A DNA stretch of 64,000 nt from Thalassobacillus cyri (GCF_900107755.1 NZ_FNQR01000021.1:1-64000), one strand, 5' to 3'. Shown: positions 8,921 to 18,389, counted from the first letter of the stretch. Program-made: numbers and translations. The notes: a model not told the origin generated them from the sequence alone.

Positions 8921-10018
8921 TCATTCAGCTGGTAATACAAGCCGGAAAGTAGTTCCGATTTCAGCATTTGGATGAATTTCCATATATCCATTATGCTTAT
9001 CTAAAATCTGATTACTGATCATCAGTCCTAATCCGGTGCCATTTTTTTTCGTTGTAAAAAATGGCTCGGCTATCTTTTTTACCAGGTCGTCAGAGATGCC
9101 TGGGCCCTCATCAATAATATCAATATACGCCCGGTTCTCTGTCCTGGATACTTTAATCTCCAGCAGTCCGCCTTCTTGCATAGCCTCTATGGCATTTTTA
9201 ATGATATTGATGAAAACTTGTTTTATTTGTGATCGATCACAAAATATGAAAATGCCTGTTGGTATTTCCGTCCTTATGGTTATACTCTGCATTTTTGCCT
9301 GTGTGTTCATCAAAGTGATCACATCTTCCAGCATTTCTTTTAAGGATTCACTGGTCCGTTCATCAGTCATCGGTTTTGATACAAAAAGCAATTCAGAGGT
9401 GACCGACTCCATCTTTTCGATTTCTTCTAACATGATTTTATAATATTCCTCTTCCTTTTGAATTCCTGCCTGCAGCAATTGGAGGAAACCTTTCAAAGAA
9501 GTCAACGGGTTTCTGATTTCATGAGCGACGCTGGCAGCCAGCTGCCCGGCCACTGTCATCTTTTCTGATTGCATCATCTGTTCTTCCATCATATTATTGT
9601 CCGTTATATGCTGGGCGATGGTCAGTATATAAGTGTTACCGTCTTCTGGGTTATATCTTTTTGATATCATCGTACGCATCAGTAAATACCGGCCATTCTT
9701 ATCCTTCACTAATAGGTTCGTGTGATGGGTCTGGTCCGGCTTCTGTCCAAGCAGGTTTCGAATCTTATGATGATCTTTGATATGAAGGTAATCCCCCGCT
9801 TTGGAATCCACGACTTCATCGACTTCAAAACCTAACCATCGAGTCACCGATTTAGAAATATATTTGATATGTCCTTCCAAATCAAAAATCGTCACAAGAT
9901 CATTTCCGTTATGTTCAATCCACGACTGAAAACAATCGGGTAGAGAGGAATAATTAACGTATGTATAAGGAGTATATTCTCCCTGCTGGTCAGATGATCC
10001 AAGGTCATGGTTGCCCAT
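8921..10018 (-). CDS. PAS-domain sensor histidine kinase (sporulation-kinase type)
   Basis: A 365-aa soluble kinase with an N-terminal PAS domain (about 35-140), a HisKA dimerisation domain with phospho-acceptor His166 in 'SVAHEIRNPLTSLKGFLQLL', and an HATPase domain with N box 'NIIKNAIEAM', G1 'DEGPGI' and G2 'GTGLGL'. No transmembrane segment is visible. The HEIRNPLT-GFLQLL pattern is typical of the Kin sporulation kinases that feed the Spo0F phosphorelay. No response regulator gene lies beside it. It sits between selB and selC; a link to selenium metabolism is not shown by the sequence. Confidence 0.9.
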   Translation of the reverse strand: MGNHDLGSSDQQGEYTPYTYVNYSSLPDCFQSWIEHNGNDLVTIFDLEGHIKYISKSVTRWLGFEVDEVVDSKAGDYLHIKDHHKIRNLLGQKPDQTHHTNLLVKDKNGRYLLMRTMISKRYNPEDGNTYILTIAQHITDNNMMEEQMMQSEKMTVAGQLAASVAHEIRNPLTSLKGFLQLLQAGIQKEEEYYKIMLEEIEKMESVTSELLFVSKPMTDERTSESLKEMLEDVITLMNTQAKMQSITIRTEIPTGIFIFCDRSQIKQVFINIIKNAIEAMQEGGLLEIKVSRTENRAYIDIIDEGPGISDDLVKKIAEPFFTTKKNGTGLGLMISNQILDKHNGYMEIHPNAEIGTTFRLVLPAE

Positions 10019-10126
10019 TCTACCCGCCCCTTCCTTTCTATCTAAATATATAGTATCCTACTTTGAAAAGCTACATCAAGTTGTAGAATGTAATTTACGG
10101 GAGAAAAAGATACTGAAATGAAAAGC

Positions 10127-10155
10127 TTGTCAATTTATCCCTCAGCTTTTATAAT
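10127..10155 (+). promoter_or_regulatory. Sigma-A promoter of selC
   Basis: TTGTCA (10127-10132) and TATAAT (10150-10155) are separated by 17 bp, a near-consensus housekeeping promoter. Transcription should start about 24 nt before the tRNA(Sec) 5' end. Confidence 0.85.
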
Positions 10156-10185
10156 GGCTTATGTTACCTACAGGGCAATTTTCAT

Positions 10186-10282
10186 GGGGCTGGTTGCTAT
10201 GCTGGTGCAGGCCACAGTCTTCAAAACTGCTTGTGAGGCGCGTGTCGTCTCAGGTGGGTTCGATTCCCACACAGTCCCGCCA
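10186..10282 (+). tRNA. selC: tRNA(Sec), anticodon UCA
   Basis: The 97-nt gene starts GGGGCTG and ends CAGTCCCGCCA, with the CCA encoded. The anticodon loop CTTCAAA gives anticodon UCA, which reads UGA. The T arm is GTGGG-TTCGATT-CCCAC. The long variable arm TGAGGCG/CGTCTCA with a 5-nt loop is the hallmark of tRNA(Sec). The D arm and the top of the anticodon stem pair less perfectly by eye. Its presence with selA, selB and selD completes the pathway. Confidence 0.93.
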
Positions 10283-10401
10283 AATAATTTAACTTTATCA
10301 TACTATAATCTGGCAAACTGGTAAAACTTTTGACCTAATATGCCATGATTACTATCGTTAAAACTTGTTTGTTACCAATATATGATGAAATAGGTGGTAT
10401 T

Positions 10402-10836
10402 ATGTCAGGAGGATTTGCAGCGTTTATAATTGGCTGGGTCATCATCATGGTTGTCCTGCTGAGTATCGGCGGATTCTTTATGTTCCGGAAGTTTTTAAAA
10501 CGGCTTCCGAAAGAAGATGGGAAATCCGATATGGATTGGGAAGAGTATTACTTAGAAAAATCCAAGCATATGTGGGGAGATAAAGAAAAGCAATTATTAG
10601 AGGATCTGGTCTCTCCTGTCCCAGAACTATTCCGGGACATCGCCCGTCAAAAGATCGCAAGTAAAATCGGAGAAGTAGCCCTGAAAAAAAACCGAAAAAA
10701 AATAACGCAGGATGTTATTATCGAAGGCTATATTATTGCTACACCGAAGCGGGATCATAAATTTCTGATCAAAACACTGGAACAGAAGAATATTGATCTG
10801 ACGCCTTACCAATATCTCTTCCATGAACAAACATAA
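10402..10836 (+). CDS. DUF2621 family membrane-anchored protein (YneK-like)
   Basis: A 144-aa protein with one N-terminal membrane helix (AAFIIGWVIIMVVLLSIGGF region) and a charged cytoplasmic C-terminal domain rich in KK motifs. It matches the YneK/DUF2621 family, whose gene neighbours ccdC (yneJ) in B. subtilis, as it does here in convergent orientation. The start ATG at 10402 has TAGGTGG upstream; a longer frame begins at 10345 without support. The function is unknown. Confidence 0.75.
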   Translation: MSGGFAAFIIGWVIIMVVLLSIGGFFMFRKFLKRLPKEDGKSDMDWEEYYLEKSKHMWGDKEKQLLEDLVSPVPELFRDIARQKIASKIGEVALKKNRKKITQDVIIEGYIIATPKRDHKFLIKTLEQKNIDLTPYQYLFHEQT

Positions 10837-10876
10837 AGCCTGTCCGGACCTCTTAAGTTCTGGACAGGCTTTCTTT
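10835..10876. terminator. Bidirectional terminator, DUF2621 gene / ccdC
   Basis: AAAGCCTGTCC (10835-10845) pairs perfectly with GGACAGGCTTT (10862-10872), between two convergent genes. Confidence 0.85.
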
Positions 10877-11374
10877 CATTACTTCATTTTCAGGCAGGGA
10901 CTTTGCCAGTTGCAAATAACGGTACAGCATTGCCATCCGCCAGGTAACAATCATGCCAAAGGCTAATAAGAAAAACATACCACTTGTTTCACCAAATGAT
11001 ACATGTTGTCCAATCAACAGTTTCAATACTATCCTTAGACCCAATAAACCGAATAATATGAACATAAAGGCTTTGGAAGGTTTCAGGTAAATGTCCCCTT
11101 CTCTTATCTCGAAGTTTGAGGTCTTTATCAAAAAGATAGAGAATAAAGCCCCGAAACTTATAGCTTCTAAAACTTGTATCCAATCGACACGGAAGACAGG
11201 AAGAACAAACATGAATGCTCCTGTACTCATAAACAGCGGTGGTAATATGATCTTTTTAACACTGGCAGGACGGCGGGCAGCCCTCATCCTTACAAAAATC
11301 ATTGCTGTGGCCATGAAGGCTGCTACCACTGTACTTGCAATCAACCAAAACATATTCAATCCACTCATTTCCAT
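10853..11374 (-). CDS. ccdC: CcdC-family membrane protein
   Basis: A 173-aa polytopic protein with about five membrane helices. 'MATAMIFVRMRAARRPASVK' and 'LPPLFMSTGAFMF' are characteristic of the CcdC (YneJ) family, found beside ccdA/cytochrome c maturation genes in Bacillus. The family's precise role is not established. The usual neighbours ccdA and a response-regulator gene are absent from this window; the yneK homologue is beside it. Confidence 0.85.
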   Translation of the reverse strand: MEMSGLNMFWLIASTVVAAFMATAMIFVRMRAARRPASVKKIILPPLFMSTGAFMFVLPVFRVDWIQVLEAISFGALFSIFLIKTSNFEIREGDIYLKPSKAFMFILFGLLGLRIVLKLLIGQHVSFGETSGMFFLLAFGMIVTWRMAMLYRYLQLAKSLPENEVMKESLSRT

Positions 11375-11439
11375 GCTTTAACTAAAAATGTGGCTTTCTC
11401 GTTCCCGCCACCATACCGTCCACATTTCCGAACGATCTT

Positions 11440-11886
11440 TTAGGAAAGTTCTTCATCTCCATGATCCTGGGCGATGGTCAAAATGATTGTCATCGTAACA
11501 CCTATGACGGTCAAATATACGCCGAGGTCAAAAAGCAACGCTGTCGCAAGTTCTGTCTTTCCAAGGATCGGCAGCTGAAAATAAGCGAATGTCTGGCTTA
11601 AGAAAGGCTGACCGAAAAGGAAGGAACCTACTCCAGTAGCTACTGCGATTAAAAGTCCTACAGGAATGACTACTCGAAAGTTGATCGGAATGATTTTAGA
11701 AACAGCTTTCATTCCATAGGCCATATACATCAATACGATGGCAGTTGAGGTCATCAATCCTCCGATAAAACCGCCTCCTGGTTTATTATGTCCGGCAAAA
11801 AACAAGTAGATGGAAAATGCGAACAAAATGAAGGCGATCAAGGTTGTGGCTGTCCTAAGAATCAAATCATTTGTTTTTATCATCAT
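11440..11886 (-). CDS. mnhB: Na+/H+ antiporter subunit B homologue (MnhB/MrpB), orphan
   Basis: A 148-aa protein with four membrane helices. 'GHNKPGGGFIGGLMTSTAIV' and 'ELATALLFDLGVYLTVIGV' are the MnhB signature of Mrp-type cation/proton antiporters. Mrp works as a six- or seven-subunit membrane complex, yet no other mrp gene is adjacent: ccdC lies downstream and about 240 non-coding bases lie upstream. It could replace or duplicate the B subunit of an mrp operon elsewhere. The RBS AAAGGAG precedes two ATG codons. Confidence 0.88.
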   Translation of the reverse strand: MMIKTNDLILRTATTLIAFILFAFSIYLFFAGHNKPGGGFIGGLMTSTAIVLMYMAYGMKAVSKIIPINFRVVIPVGLLIAVATGVGSFLFGQPFLSQTFAYFQLPILGKTELATALLFDLGVYLTVIGVTMTIILTIAQDHGDEELS

Positions 11887-12129
11887 GCAGTAACTCCTTT
11901 ATGACGTAGATAGTATTAATTTTAATATAAAATCCTGTTAAAATCCATAGTTTGATACCAGGGGAAACGGGAACTATCATCACATGTCTTAAGTATTCAG
12001 CTATCGTGCTTAAAAAATGCTTGTAAAAGCTAAAATATGTAAAACTTAAAAATTGAAAATTTTGTGAATATAGCTTATAGTTAAGGTAACCATAGAAAGA
12101 ATCGTAAATACTAAAAGTGGGGGTGCGGT

Positions 12130-12354
12130 ATGGTTCGGACAGCTATTTCCCTGGTTATGAGTTTTGTTTTCTTGGTTATCCAAACATCGATTGTTATGGG
12201 AATCAAGGGATACGAGATGATTTTTTTTGACAATTACTCCTTGCTGGCATCCGTTTTGGCTGTAAACTTCTTTTTAAGCTTTTCCATATTGACCAATATT
12301 AAATATTGGATCAACGGCCGCTATGAAAAAACTAACTCTCCTATTGATCAATAA
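12130..12354 (+). CDS. Small two-helix membrane protein, unknown function
   Basis: A 74-aa protein with two hydrophobic helices (about 5-25 and 35-55) and a polar C-terminus. The ATG follows a GGGGGTG sequence. The 245 bases upstream (11887-12129) are AT-rich, hold no gene and may carry promoters for both this gene and the divergent mnhB gene. I do not recognise a family. Confidence 0.6.
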   Translation: MVRTAISLVMSFVFLVIQTSIVMGIKGYEMIFFDNYSLLASVLAVNFFLSFSILTNIKYWINGRYEKTNSPIDQ

Positions 12355-12364
12355 TCAGTAGAAA

Positions 12365-12398
12365 AAAACCTTCTTTCTTCATTAGAAAGAAGGTTTTT
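12365..12398. terminator. Bidirectional terminator before yneF
   Basis: AACCTTCTTTC and GAAAGAAGGTT pair perfectly around a 7-nt loop, with A and T runs on both sides, between convergent genes. Confidence 0.85.
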
Positions 12399-12402
12399 AA
12401 TG

Positions 12403-12630
12403 TTATTTGGTCTGTTGATTATTCATGGAACGCATCATCTGATTAATCTTCTTCTGTGATGGTTTCTGCCCCATTTGCATCATCAACGTACGTAACATTT
12501 GTTCATTGATAGGAGGGTTCTTCTTCAAATAGTTCATCATATACTTTCTCGCAATGAAAAACCCGAGGGCTACACCACCGATAAGCGCCAGGATGGCAAT
12601 GATGATTACCCATACAATACCCAAGCTCAT
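12403..12630 (-). CDS. yneF: YneF family protein (UPF0154)
   Basis: A 75-aa protein with one N-terminal membrane helix ('[20 protein letters not shown]') and a cytoplasmic tail with '[20 protein letters not shown]', the signature of UPF0154. Its function is unknown. The ATG at 12630 has GGAGGAAG upstream; a longer reading frame to 12747 lacks an RBS. The order tkt-sirA-yneF is as in B. subtilis. Confidence 0.9.
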   Translation of the reverse strand: MSLGIVWVIIIAILALIGGVALGFFIARKYMMNYLKKNPPINEQMLRTLMMQMGQKPSQKKINQMMRSMNNQQTK

Positions 12631-12753
12631 TCTCCGTCTTCCTCCTTCATGTTGTCTCTTATACAGTATAGTAAAATGGACATAAGAATACAATAGCATG
12701 TCTCCTGTAAGAGCACGTGCTATTTCACTTTCCTGCCTTTTTTCCATACGTAC

Positions 12754-13179
12754 CTATAATAGCATTTCTTTCCTTTGGGGGGAAATCCACCCATACTGCT
12801 GAAGATGGTATTCTGCAATGAAAAAGCAGCGGTCGATCATTCGGAGTTTTTGAAATAGAATCTGTTCCGCTTCCATGAAACTATTACACTGTATAAGACA
12901 CATTTCTTTTGTTATCTCTATTATACCACGGGTTTCAACCCATTTCGTCACCTTTTTGCCTTCTATCAGTTTCCTATGATTGTATCTCGGACTATTTTTC
13001 AATAAACATACCAGAGAGTGTTCGGGAAACGGCTTGGTGATAAAGCTGAATTGCAATTTATATAAATTTTTATGTGAATGGTTATGATACTCTTGGAAAA
13101 ATCGGAACAATAATTCCGTTTTATAATAGTATTCTTTCGCAATTTCATCTTTGACAGCATAGACATAGTAAAGATTCAT
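12754..13179 (-). CDS. sirA: Sporulation inhibitor of replication SirA
   Basis: SirA (YneE) binds DnaA early in sporulation and blocks further initiation of replication. This 141-aa protein shares the 148-aa B. subtilis protein's N-terminal YY-Y-KEE/DE-A-YY pattern and C-terminal 'YGWISPQ' block. It also occupies the same position between tkt and yneF. Identity is modest, as usual for SirA. AGGAGG precedes the ATG. Confidence 0.85.
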   Translation of the reverse strand: MNLYYVYAVKDEIAKEYYYKTELLFRFFQEYHNHSHKNLYKLQFSFITKPFPEHSLVCLLKNSPRYNHRKLIEGKKVTKWVETRGIIEITKEMCLIQCNSFMEAEQILFQKLRMIDRCFFIAEYHLQQYGWISPQRKEMLL

Positions 13180-13300
13180 GCAGCAATCCCTCCTGTATGA
13201 GGGATATTATATCGGTTGTACATCGATAAATCTGTCAAAAGCTGAAAAAGAATCCATCGAGTTTTGTCGAATTGAAAAATAATACATAAAAGAAAAGAAA

Positions 13301-13334
13301 AGACTGCCTCTAACCGGAGAGACAGCCTTTTGAG
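13301..13334 (-). terminator. Terminator of tkt
   Basis: On the - strand GGCTGTCTCT pairs with AGAGGCAGTC (two wobbles) around CCGGTT, followed by a T-rich run. Confidence 0.75.
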
Positions 13335-13361
13335 CATGTCGACTACACGCTTATATTTCCC

Positions 13362-15365
13362 TTACTTGAACAATTTTTCTGTTTCTTTAACTACATTTTC
13401 TACTGTAAAACCGTATTCTTTCATTACGGTTTCTCCCGGTGCAGAAGCACCAAAGGTATCAATACCAAGTACAGAACCTTCCAAGCCAACATAACGTTCC
13501 CAACCGAAAGGAGAAGCCATTTCGACGGCTAGACGCTTGGTTACTGCTTTTGGAAGTACACTTTCTTTGTAATCATCCGACTGGACATTGAAACGATCGA
13601 AGGATGGCATGCTTATGACACTCACATCGTAGCCTTTTTCCTTCAATTCTTTTTGCGCAGCTACAGCAAGCTGAACTTCAGAGCCAGTAGCCAGTAACAA
13701 TGCATCTGGAGTTTCTTTATCGGCCGGGCTCAATACATATGCACCTTTTTTTACACCTTCATATGCTTTCTCTGCTGACCCAGGTAAAGTAGGAAGGCCT
13801 TGTCGCGTCAGCACAAGCGCATTAGGTGTGGTGTTGGATTCTAAAGCTACACGCCATGCAGCACTCGATTCATTCCCGTCTGCTGGACGGATGACAGAAA
13901 GGTTCGGCATTGCACGAAGTGAGGCCAACTGTTCAATTGGTTCATGAGTAGGACCATCTTCACCGACAGCAATAGAATCGTGAGTGAAGACATAGTTCAC
14001 AGGTAAATTCATCAACGCTGACAGCCGGATGGCCGGACGCATGTAATCGCTGAACACGAAGAATGTTCCAGCATATGCTTTTAAGCCACCATGTAATGCC
14101 ATGCCATTCAATGCTGTTGCCATAGCAAATTCACGTACACCAAACCAGATATTTCTACCGGCATAGTTGTTCTTGGAAAAATCATCTTCACCTTTTACAG
14201 ATGTCTTATTAGAACCGGCCAAATCAGCACTACCGCCAAAGAAATATGGGATAGCTTCTGATAAAGCATTGATTGCTTCTCCTGAAGAAGCACGAGTTGC
14301 TAACTTATCTTCTTCTGTATACGTAGGAAGGGACTTCTCCCATCCTTCCGGAAGTTCCCCTTTCATCGCCATTTCTAATTCTGCGGCCAACTCAGGGTTC
14401 GCATTTTTATATTCATCAAGTAATGCTTTCCATTCGGACTCTTTTTGTTCCCCGTTCTTTTGGATTTTTTCCTGGAAGTCCTGATAAACTTCGTCAGGTA
14501 CGTGGAATGCCTCATCATGTTCCCACTTATAATGTTGCTTTGCTGCACTAGCTTCTTCTTCCCCTAATGGAGCACCATGGGAATCCGATTTACCTGACTT
14601 ATTTGGAGAACCGTAGCCGATAACCGTTTTTACTTCAATCATGGTCGGCTGATCGGTATTAGCTTTGGCATCTTTAATCGCTTCACTGATGGCTTTTGTG
14701 TCATTTCCATCTTCTACACGAATCACTTGCCAGCCATACGCCTTATAACGATCCTCTACACTTTCAGAAAAAGCACGGTTCAATTCTCCATCAAGGGAAA
14801 TATCATTGGAATCATATAAAACGATTAGTTTTCCAAGTCCAAGATGGCCTGCTAATGAGGCAGATTCCTGGGAAACACCTTCCATCAAGTCTCCATCACT
14901 ACAGATACAATACGTATAGTGATCGACTACCTGGTGGTCTTCTGTATTATATTTGGCCGCAAGGTGCGCTTCAGCCATTGCCATACCAGTTGACATGGAA
15001 ATGCCCTGGCCTAATGGACCTGTGGTTGCCTCTACACCATCCGTATGACCAAACTCTGGATGCCCCGGTGTCTTGGATCCCCATTGACGGAAATTTTTCA
15101 AATCCTCCATGGTCACGTTATAACCGGAAAGATGAAGTAAACTGTAAATCAACATGGAACCGTGCCCTGCTGACAAGACAAACCGGTCACGATTGAACCA
15201 GTTTGAATTTTTAGGGTTGTGGTTCATGTACTCCGTCCAAAGTGTATAAGCCATTGGAGCTGCCCCCATCGGCATACCTGGGTGGCCGGAATTAGCTTTT
15301 TCTACGGCATCGATTGTCAATGTCCGTATCGTGTTGATAGATGTCTGTTCGATTGTGTTTGACAT
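13362..15365 (-). CDS. tkt: Transketolase
   Basis: Thiamine-diphosphate enzyme of the non-oxidative pentose phosphate pathway. At 667 aa it equals B. subtilis Tkt. Motifs include '[15 protein letters not shown]' (substrate His), the ThDP motif region '[13 protein letters not shown]', and '[20 protein letters not shown]' of the pyrimidine domain. The ATG at 15365 has AAGGGG nine bases upstream; an upstream in-frame codon at 15392 is less likely. Confidence 0.97.
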   Translation of the reverse strand: MSNTIEQTSINTIRTLTIDAVEKANSGHPGMPMGAAPMAYTLWTEYMNHNPKNSNWFNRDRFVLSAGHGSMLIYSLLHLSGYNVTMEDLKNFRQWGSKTPGHPEFGHTDGVEATTGPLGQGISMSTGMAMAEAHLAAKYNTEDHQVVDHYTYCICSDGDLMEGVSQESASLAGHLGLGKLIVLYDSNDISLDGELNRAFSESVEDRYKAYGWQVIRVEDGNDTKAISEAIKDAKANTDQPTMIEVKTVIGYGSPNKSGKSDSHGAPLGEEEASAAKQHYKWEHDEAFHVPDEVYQDFQEKIQKNGEQKESEWKALLDEYKNANPELAAELEMAMKGELPEGWEKSLPTYTEEDKLATRASSGEAINALSEAIPYFFGGSADLAGSNKTSVKGEDDFSKNNYAGRNIWFGVREFAMATALNGMALHGGLKAYAGTFFVFSDYMRPAIRLSALMNLPVNYVFTHDSIAVGEDGPTHEPIEQLASLRAMPNLSVIRPADGNESSAAWRVALESNTTPNALVLTRQGLPTLPGSAEKAYEGVKKGAYVLSPADKETPDALLLATGSEVQLAVAAQKELKEKGYDVSVISMPSFDRFNVQSDDYKESVLPKAVTKRLAVEMASPFGWERYVGLEGSVLGIDTFGASAPGETVMKEYGFTVENVVKETEKLFK

Positions 15366-15500
15366 GGAATAATCCCCTTTCTCGCTCTGCATTATGTACC
15401 CTCTATAATCCTATAATGAAAATACAATATAAACAAGCGTTGTCACCTTATTTTAAGATTTTACCTTTGAAGTTTTCCCTGAGATTGGAAAATTAATCAA

Positions 15501-15530
15501 AAACAGCCGCACAGAAATGTACGGCTGTTT
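15501..15530 (-). terminator. Terminator downstream of ynzC
   Basis: AAACAGCCG and CGGCTGTTT pair around a 12-nt loop, and the - strand continues with TTTTTGATT. Confidence 0.8.
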
Positions 15531-15538
15531 GGTTAAAA

Positions 15539-15772
15539 TTAGTGCTTTTTCTCATTACGCTGCATTTGCTTTACTTTTTCTGGGGTTACATCATTGCCTT
15601 CTGGATCAACGACCTTCATGCTTTTCAATTGATTTTTAAAGGACTTACGTACGTTGCCAAGATATTCTTTACGAAGCTTTTGCTGTTCATCTTTTTCCGC
15701 TGCAGTCAATGATTCTTTTTTCGATTTATTGGCTAATTCGTTTATACGATTAAGTTTTTCTTTGGATAACAT
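15539..15772 (-). CDS. ynzC: DUF896 family protein YnzC
   Basis: A 77-aa helical protein with 'INELANKSKKESLTAAEKDE' and 'LRKEYLGNVRKSFKNQLKSM', the DUF896 signature. In B. subtilis ynzC is the last gene of the SOS-induced yneA-yneB-ynzC operon. The same order is kept here, so it is probably DNA-damage inducible. Confidence 0.92.
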   Translation of the reverse strand: MLSKEKLNRINELANKSKKESLTAAEKDEQQKLRKEYLGNVRKSFKNQLKSMKVVDPEGNDVTPEKVKQMQRNEKKH

Positions 15773-15843
15773 ATTGACACACTCCTTTTATGAGCCCTTA
15801 ACCAAAAAGACAAGTGCCGTTAGACCCTTGTCTTCATTATATA

Positions 15844-16524
<681 letters not shown>

Positions 16525-16556
16525 TTAATACGAATAATAAACTAAATTGACCATTT

Positions 16557-16652
16557 TTAACTGCTTATAGTCATAGCGGCATATAAAAATACCAGACTCA
16601 AGATGAATAGAATAATATAAGTCATGTCCAATTTAGATAGTTTATCAAACAT
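16557..16652 (-). CDS. 31-aa SOS-controlled membrane peptide in the yneA position
   Basis: The ATG at 16652 follows GGAGGGGTT and opens a 31-codon frame starting MFDKLSKLDM, followed by a single membrane helix (about 11-28) and a short SS end. It is the first gene of the yneB-ynzC transcription unit, exactly where B. subtilis has yneA. YneA is about 105 aa with a membrane anchor and a LysM domain, and suppresses division during SOS. Here there is an anchor but no LysM domain. It could be a minimal functional analogue or a decayed yneA. The promoter carries an SOS box in its spacer. Confidence 0.65.
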   Translation of the reverse strand: MFDKLSKLDMTYIILFILSLVFLYAAMTISS

Positions 16653-16668
16653 TTTAACCCCTCCATAC

Positions 16669-16682
16669 AGAACTTTTGTTCG
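16669..16682. promoter_or_regulatory. SOS box (LexA site) in the 5' leader of the small peptide gene
   Basis: AGAACTTTTGTTCG fits the Bacillus LexA consensus CGAAC-N4-GTTCG with one mismatch. It lies just downstream of the - strand promoter start region. Confidence 0.8.
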
Positions 16683-16696
16683 CTTTTGATAGTTTT

Positions 16697-16724
16697 ATTA
16701 TATACGAACACCCGTTCTTGTCAA
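16697..16724 (-). promoter_or_regulatory. Promoter of the SOS peptide-yneB-ynzC operon with embedded SOS box
   Basis: On the - strand, TTGACA (16724-16719) and TATAAT (16702-16697) are 16 bp apart. The spacer holds the SOS box CGAACACCCGTTCT (16705-16718), so LexA would occlude RNA polymerase directly. Confidence 0.85.
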
Positions 16725-16733
16725 GTGGATATT

Positions 16734-16773
16734 CGAACGAATGTTTGTATTGTGGAATTCATCATGATACAAT
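16734..16773 (+). promoter_or_regulatory. lexA promoter with overlapping SOS box
   Basis: TTGTAT (16745-16750) and TACAAT (16768-16773) are 17 bp apart. The SOS box CGAACGAATGTTTG (16734-16747) overlaps the -35, which fits LexA autoregulation. Confidence 0.82.
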
Positions 16774-16809
16774 GTGGTTAATAAAAACATATGTACGAGG
16801 TGTGCTTAT

Positions 16810-17430
16810 ATGAGTAAATTATCAAAACGGCAACAGGAAATATTGAAATTCATAAAAGAGGAAGTCCTTGCCAAAGGTTATCCACCTTCCGTGCGTGAAA
16901 TCGGCCAGGCTGTCGGATTGGCATCCAGTTCTACTGTCCACGGACACCTTGCAAGGCTAGAGAAAAAAGGATTTATCCGGCGTGACCCCACGAAACCGAG
17001 AGCCATTGAAGTATTAGAACTAGAGGAAGAACAAAACATTCCAAGGAGTGAAGCCTCCTATGCTCCAGTTATTGGTAAGGTAACCGCTGGTACGCCGATA
17101 ACAGCTATTGAAAATATCGAAGAATATGTACCCTTACCGCAAAATTTAGCTGGGGAAGAAAACACGTTTGTACTTGTTGTCGAAGGGGAGAGTATGATCG
17201 AAGCAGGCATACTTGATGGAGATATGGTCATCGTCAAACAGACGCCAACCGCTCAAAATGGAGAAATCGTCGTTGCCATGACAGAAGATGAAGAAGCGAC
17301 AGTCAAACGCTTTTTCAAAGAGAAAAACCACATCCGCCTGCAGCCGGAAAATGCTACCATGGATCCGATCATCCTGCATGATGTCTCGATTTTAGGTAAA
17401 GTCGTAGGTTTATATAGAGCTATTCATTGA
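16810..17430 (+). CDS. lexA: SOS transcriptional repressor LexA
   Basis: A 206-aa repressor with an N-terminal winged helix ('[20 protein letters not shown]') and a C-terminal S24 self-cleaving domain. Visible are the Ala-Gly cleavage site in 'KVTAGTPIT', the nucleophile Ser in '[10 protein letters not shown]' and the Lys in 'EATVKRFF'. The start at 16810 gives [12 protein letters not shown], as in other Bacillus LexA proteins (205 aa in B. subtilis). It is divergent from the SOS operon and shares three LexA sites with it. Confidence 0.97.
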   Translation: MSKLSKRQQEILKFIKEEVLAKGYPPSVREIGQAVGLASSSTVHGHLARLEKKGFIRRDPTKPRAIEVLELEEEQNIPRSEASYAPVIGKVTAGTPITAIENIEEYVPLPQNLAGEENTFVLVVEGESMIEAGILDGDMVIVKQTPTAQNGEIVVAMTEDEEATVKRFFKEKNHIRLQPENATMDPIILHDVSILGKVVGLYRAIH

Positions 17431-17452
17431 TAATAATGTACTTATAAAAACA

Positions 17453-17495
17453 GAAGAGGCCTGTATCCCGTCCTGGGATGCAGGCCTCTTCTTAT
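17453..17495. terminator. Terminator of lexA (bidirectional)
   Basis: A stem of about 18 bp, AGAAGAGGCCTG...CAGGCCTCTTCT, with a GTCC-type loop, followed by TTATT, lies between convergent genes. Confidence 0.88.
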
Positions 17496-17512
17496 TCGTT
17501 TCTATTATCTCC

Positions 17513-17839
17513 TTATTCCTCTGGCTCATACAGTTTACCAGGGATAATACCGATCAGTTGTTCATCATATATAACCAAATGATCCACTTTTATTAACTCA
17601 CCTTCAAATGAATGGATAATAACTTCCTTTATATATGTGAAGTTGTAAGTTTCACTACGACATGCCGCATCATCAGATCGTGTTTTTAAATCGCTGTATC
17701 GATTTTCTTTTAACTCCGTTGGAACACCCTGCACAAAGCCAAAGTCTGTGATAAAGGTAAGAACTTCTTCCTCCCTCCTGCCTTTCATAATTGATTCTAA
17801 TTCTCTAGTAGTTGGTTTCGAATGGCGAGTAAAACGCAT
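17513..17839 (-). CDS. Hypothetical protein, 108 aa
   Basis: The start at ATG 17839 has AAGGAG nine bases upstream. The N-terminal half is basic and helical. The C-terminal half ('KEVIIHSFEGELIKVDHLVI' onward) looks like a small beta-rich domain. No signal peptide or membrane segment is seen. It loosely recalls YolD-type proteins but I cannot assign it. It ends just before the lexA terminator. The bases 17840-18118 hold no further gene. Confidence 0.5.
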   Translation of the reverse strand: MRFTRHSKPTTRELESIMKGRREEEVLTFITDFGFVQGVPTELKENRYSDLKTRSDDAACRSETYNFTYIKEVIIHSFEGELIKVDHLVIYDEQLIGIIPGKLYEPEE

Positions 17840-18118
17840 GCATGTCATCTCCTTTCGAGAACAACTTTGACAGGCGAATCTATTAGTCCTGCATATCATT
17901 GACTTCTTAACATTCTTTAACAATGAATTTACAACCACTTAATTCTGGCTGATCCAGGATAAAAGCATAGAACGATAATTCAAGAAATATACAGGACCAA
18001 TTAACTGAAAAATCTATATATTCTGAATACATGTTGATTTTAACTGCAAAACTTATTATAATAACATTCATATATTTATTTCCGTTTTATGAATCCAGAT
18101 TCTAAAAGGAGGAATTGA

Positions 18119-18358
18119 ATGAGAAAAGAAGAATTTCAGATGGTGGATATAACGGATAGTATCAATGGGAAGTTAGAAGAAGGAGATATGAATCTCTACC
18201 TCTATAAAGAAAAAATCGGACGGATTCTCATGTCTGGACAAGAGAATCACTATGAAATGTCAGAGGGCTTTAAGTACCATAAAGGAAAAATTTATCGTAT
18301 GCATAAAATAACGGATATCAAACAATATGTAACTGATTGTGACCTCGGCTGGTGTTAA
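18119..18358 (+). CDS. Small protein, DUF2553 (YusG)-like
   Basis: A 79-aa soluble protein with 'DITDSINGKLEEGDMNLYLY' and a C-terminal 'DCDLGWC'. The pattern of an N-terminal D-TD--NGK and a C-terminal CD-GWC matches the DUF2553/YusG family as I remember it; the function is unknown. AAAGGAGG precedes the ATG. It is the last chromosomal gene before the integration zone. Confidence 0.55.
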   Translation: MRKEEFQMVDITDSINGKLEEGDMNLYLYKEKIGRILMSGQENHYEMSEGFKYHKGKIYRMHKITDIKQYVTDCDLGWC

Positions 18359-18389
18359 ATCAAGTAGAATTCAATCTCTAAATAAGAGA

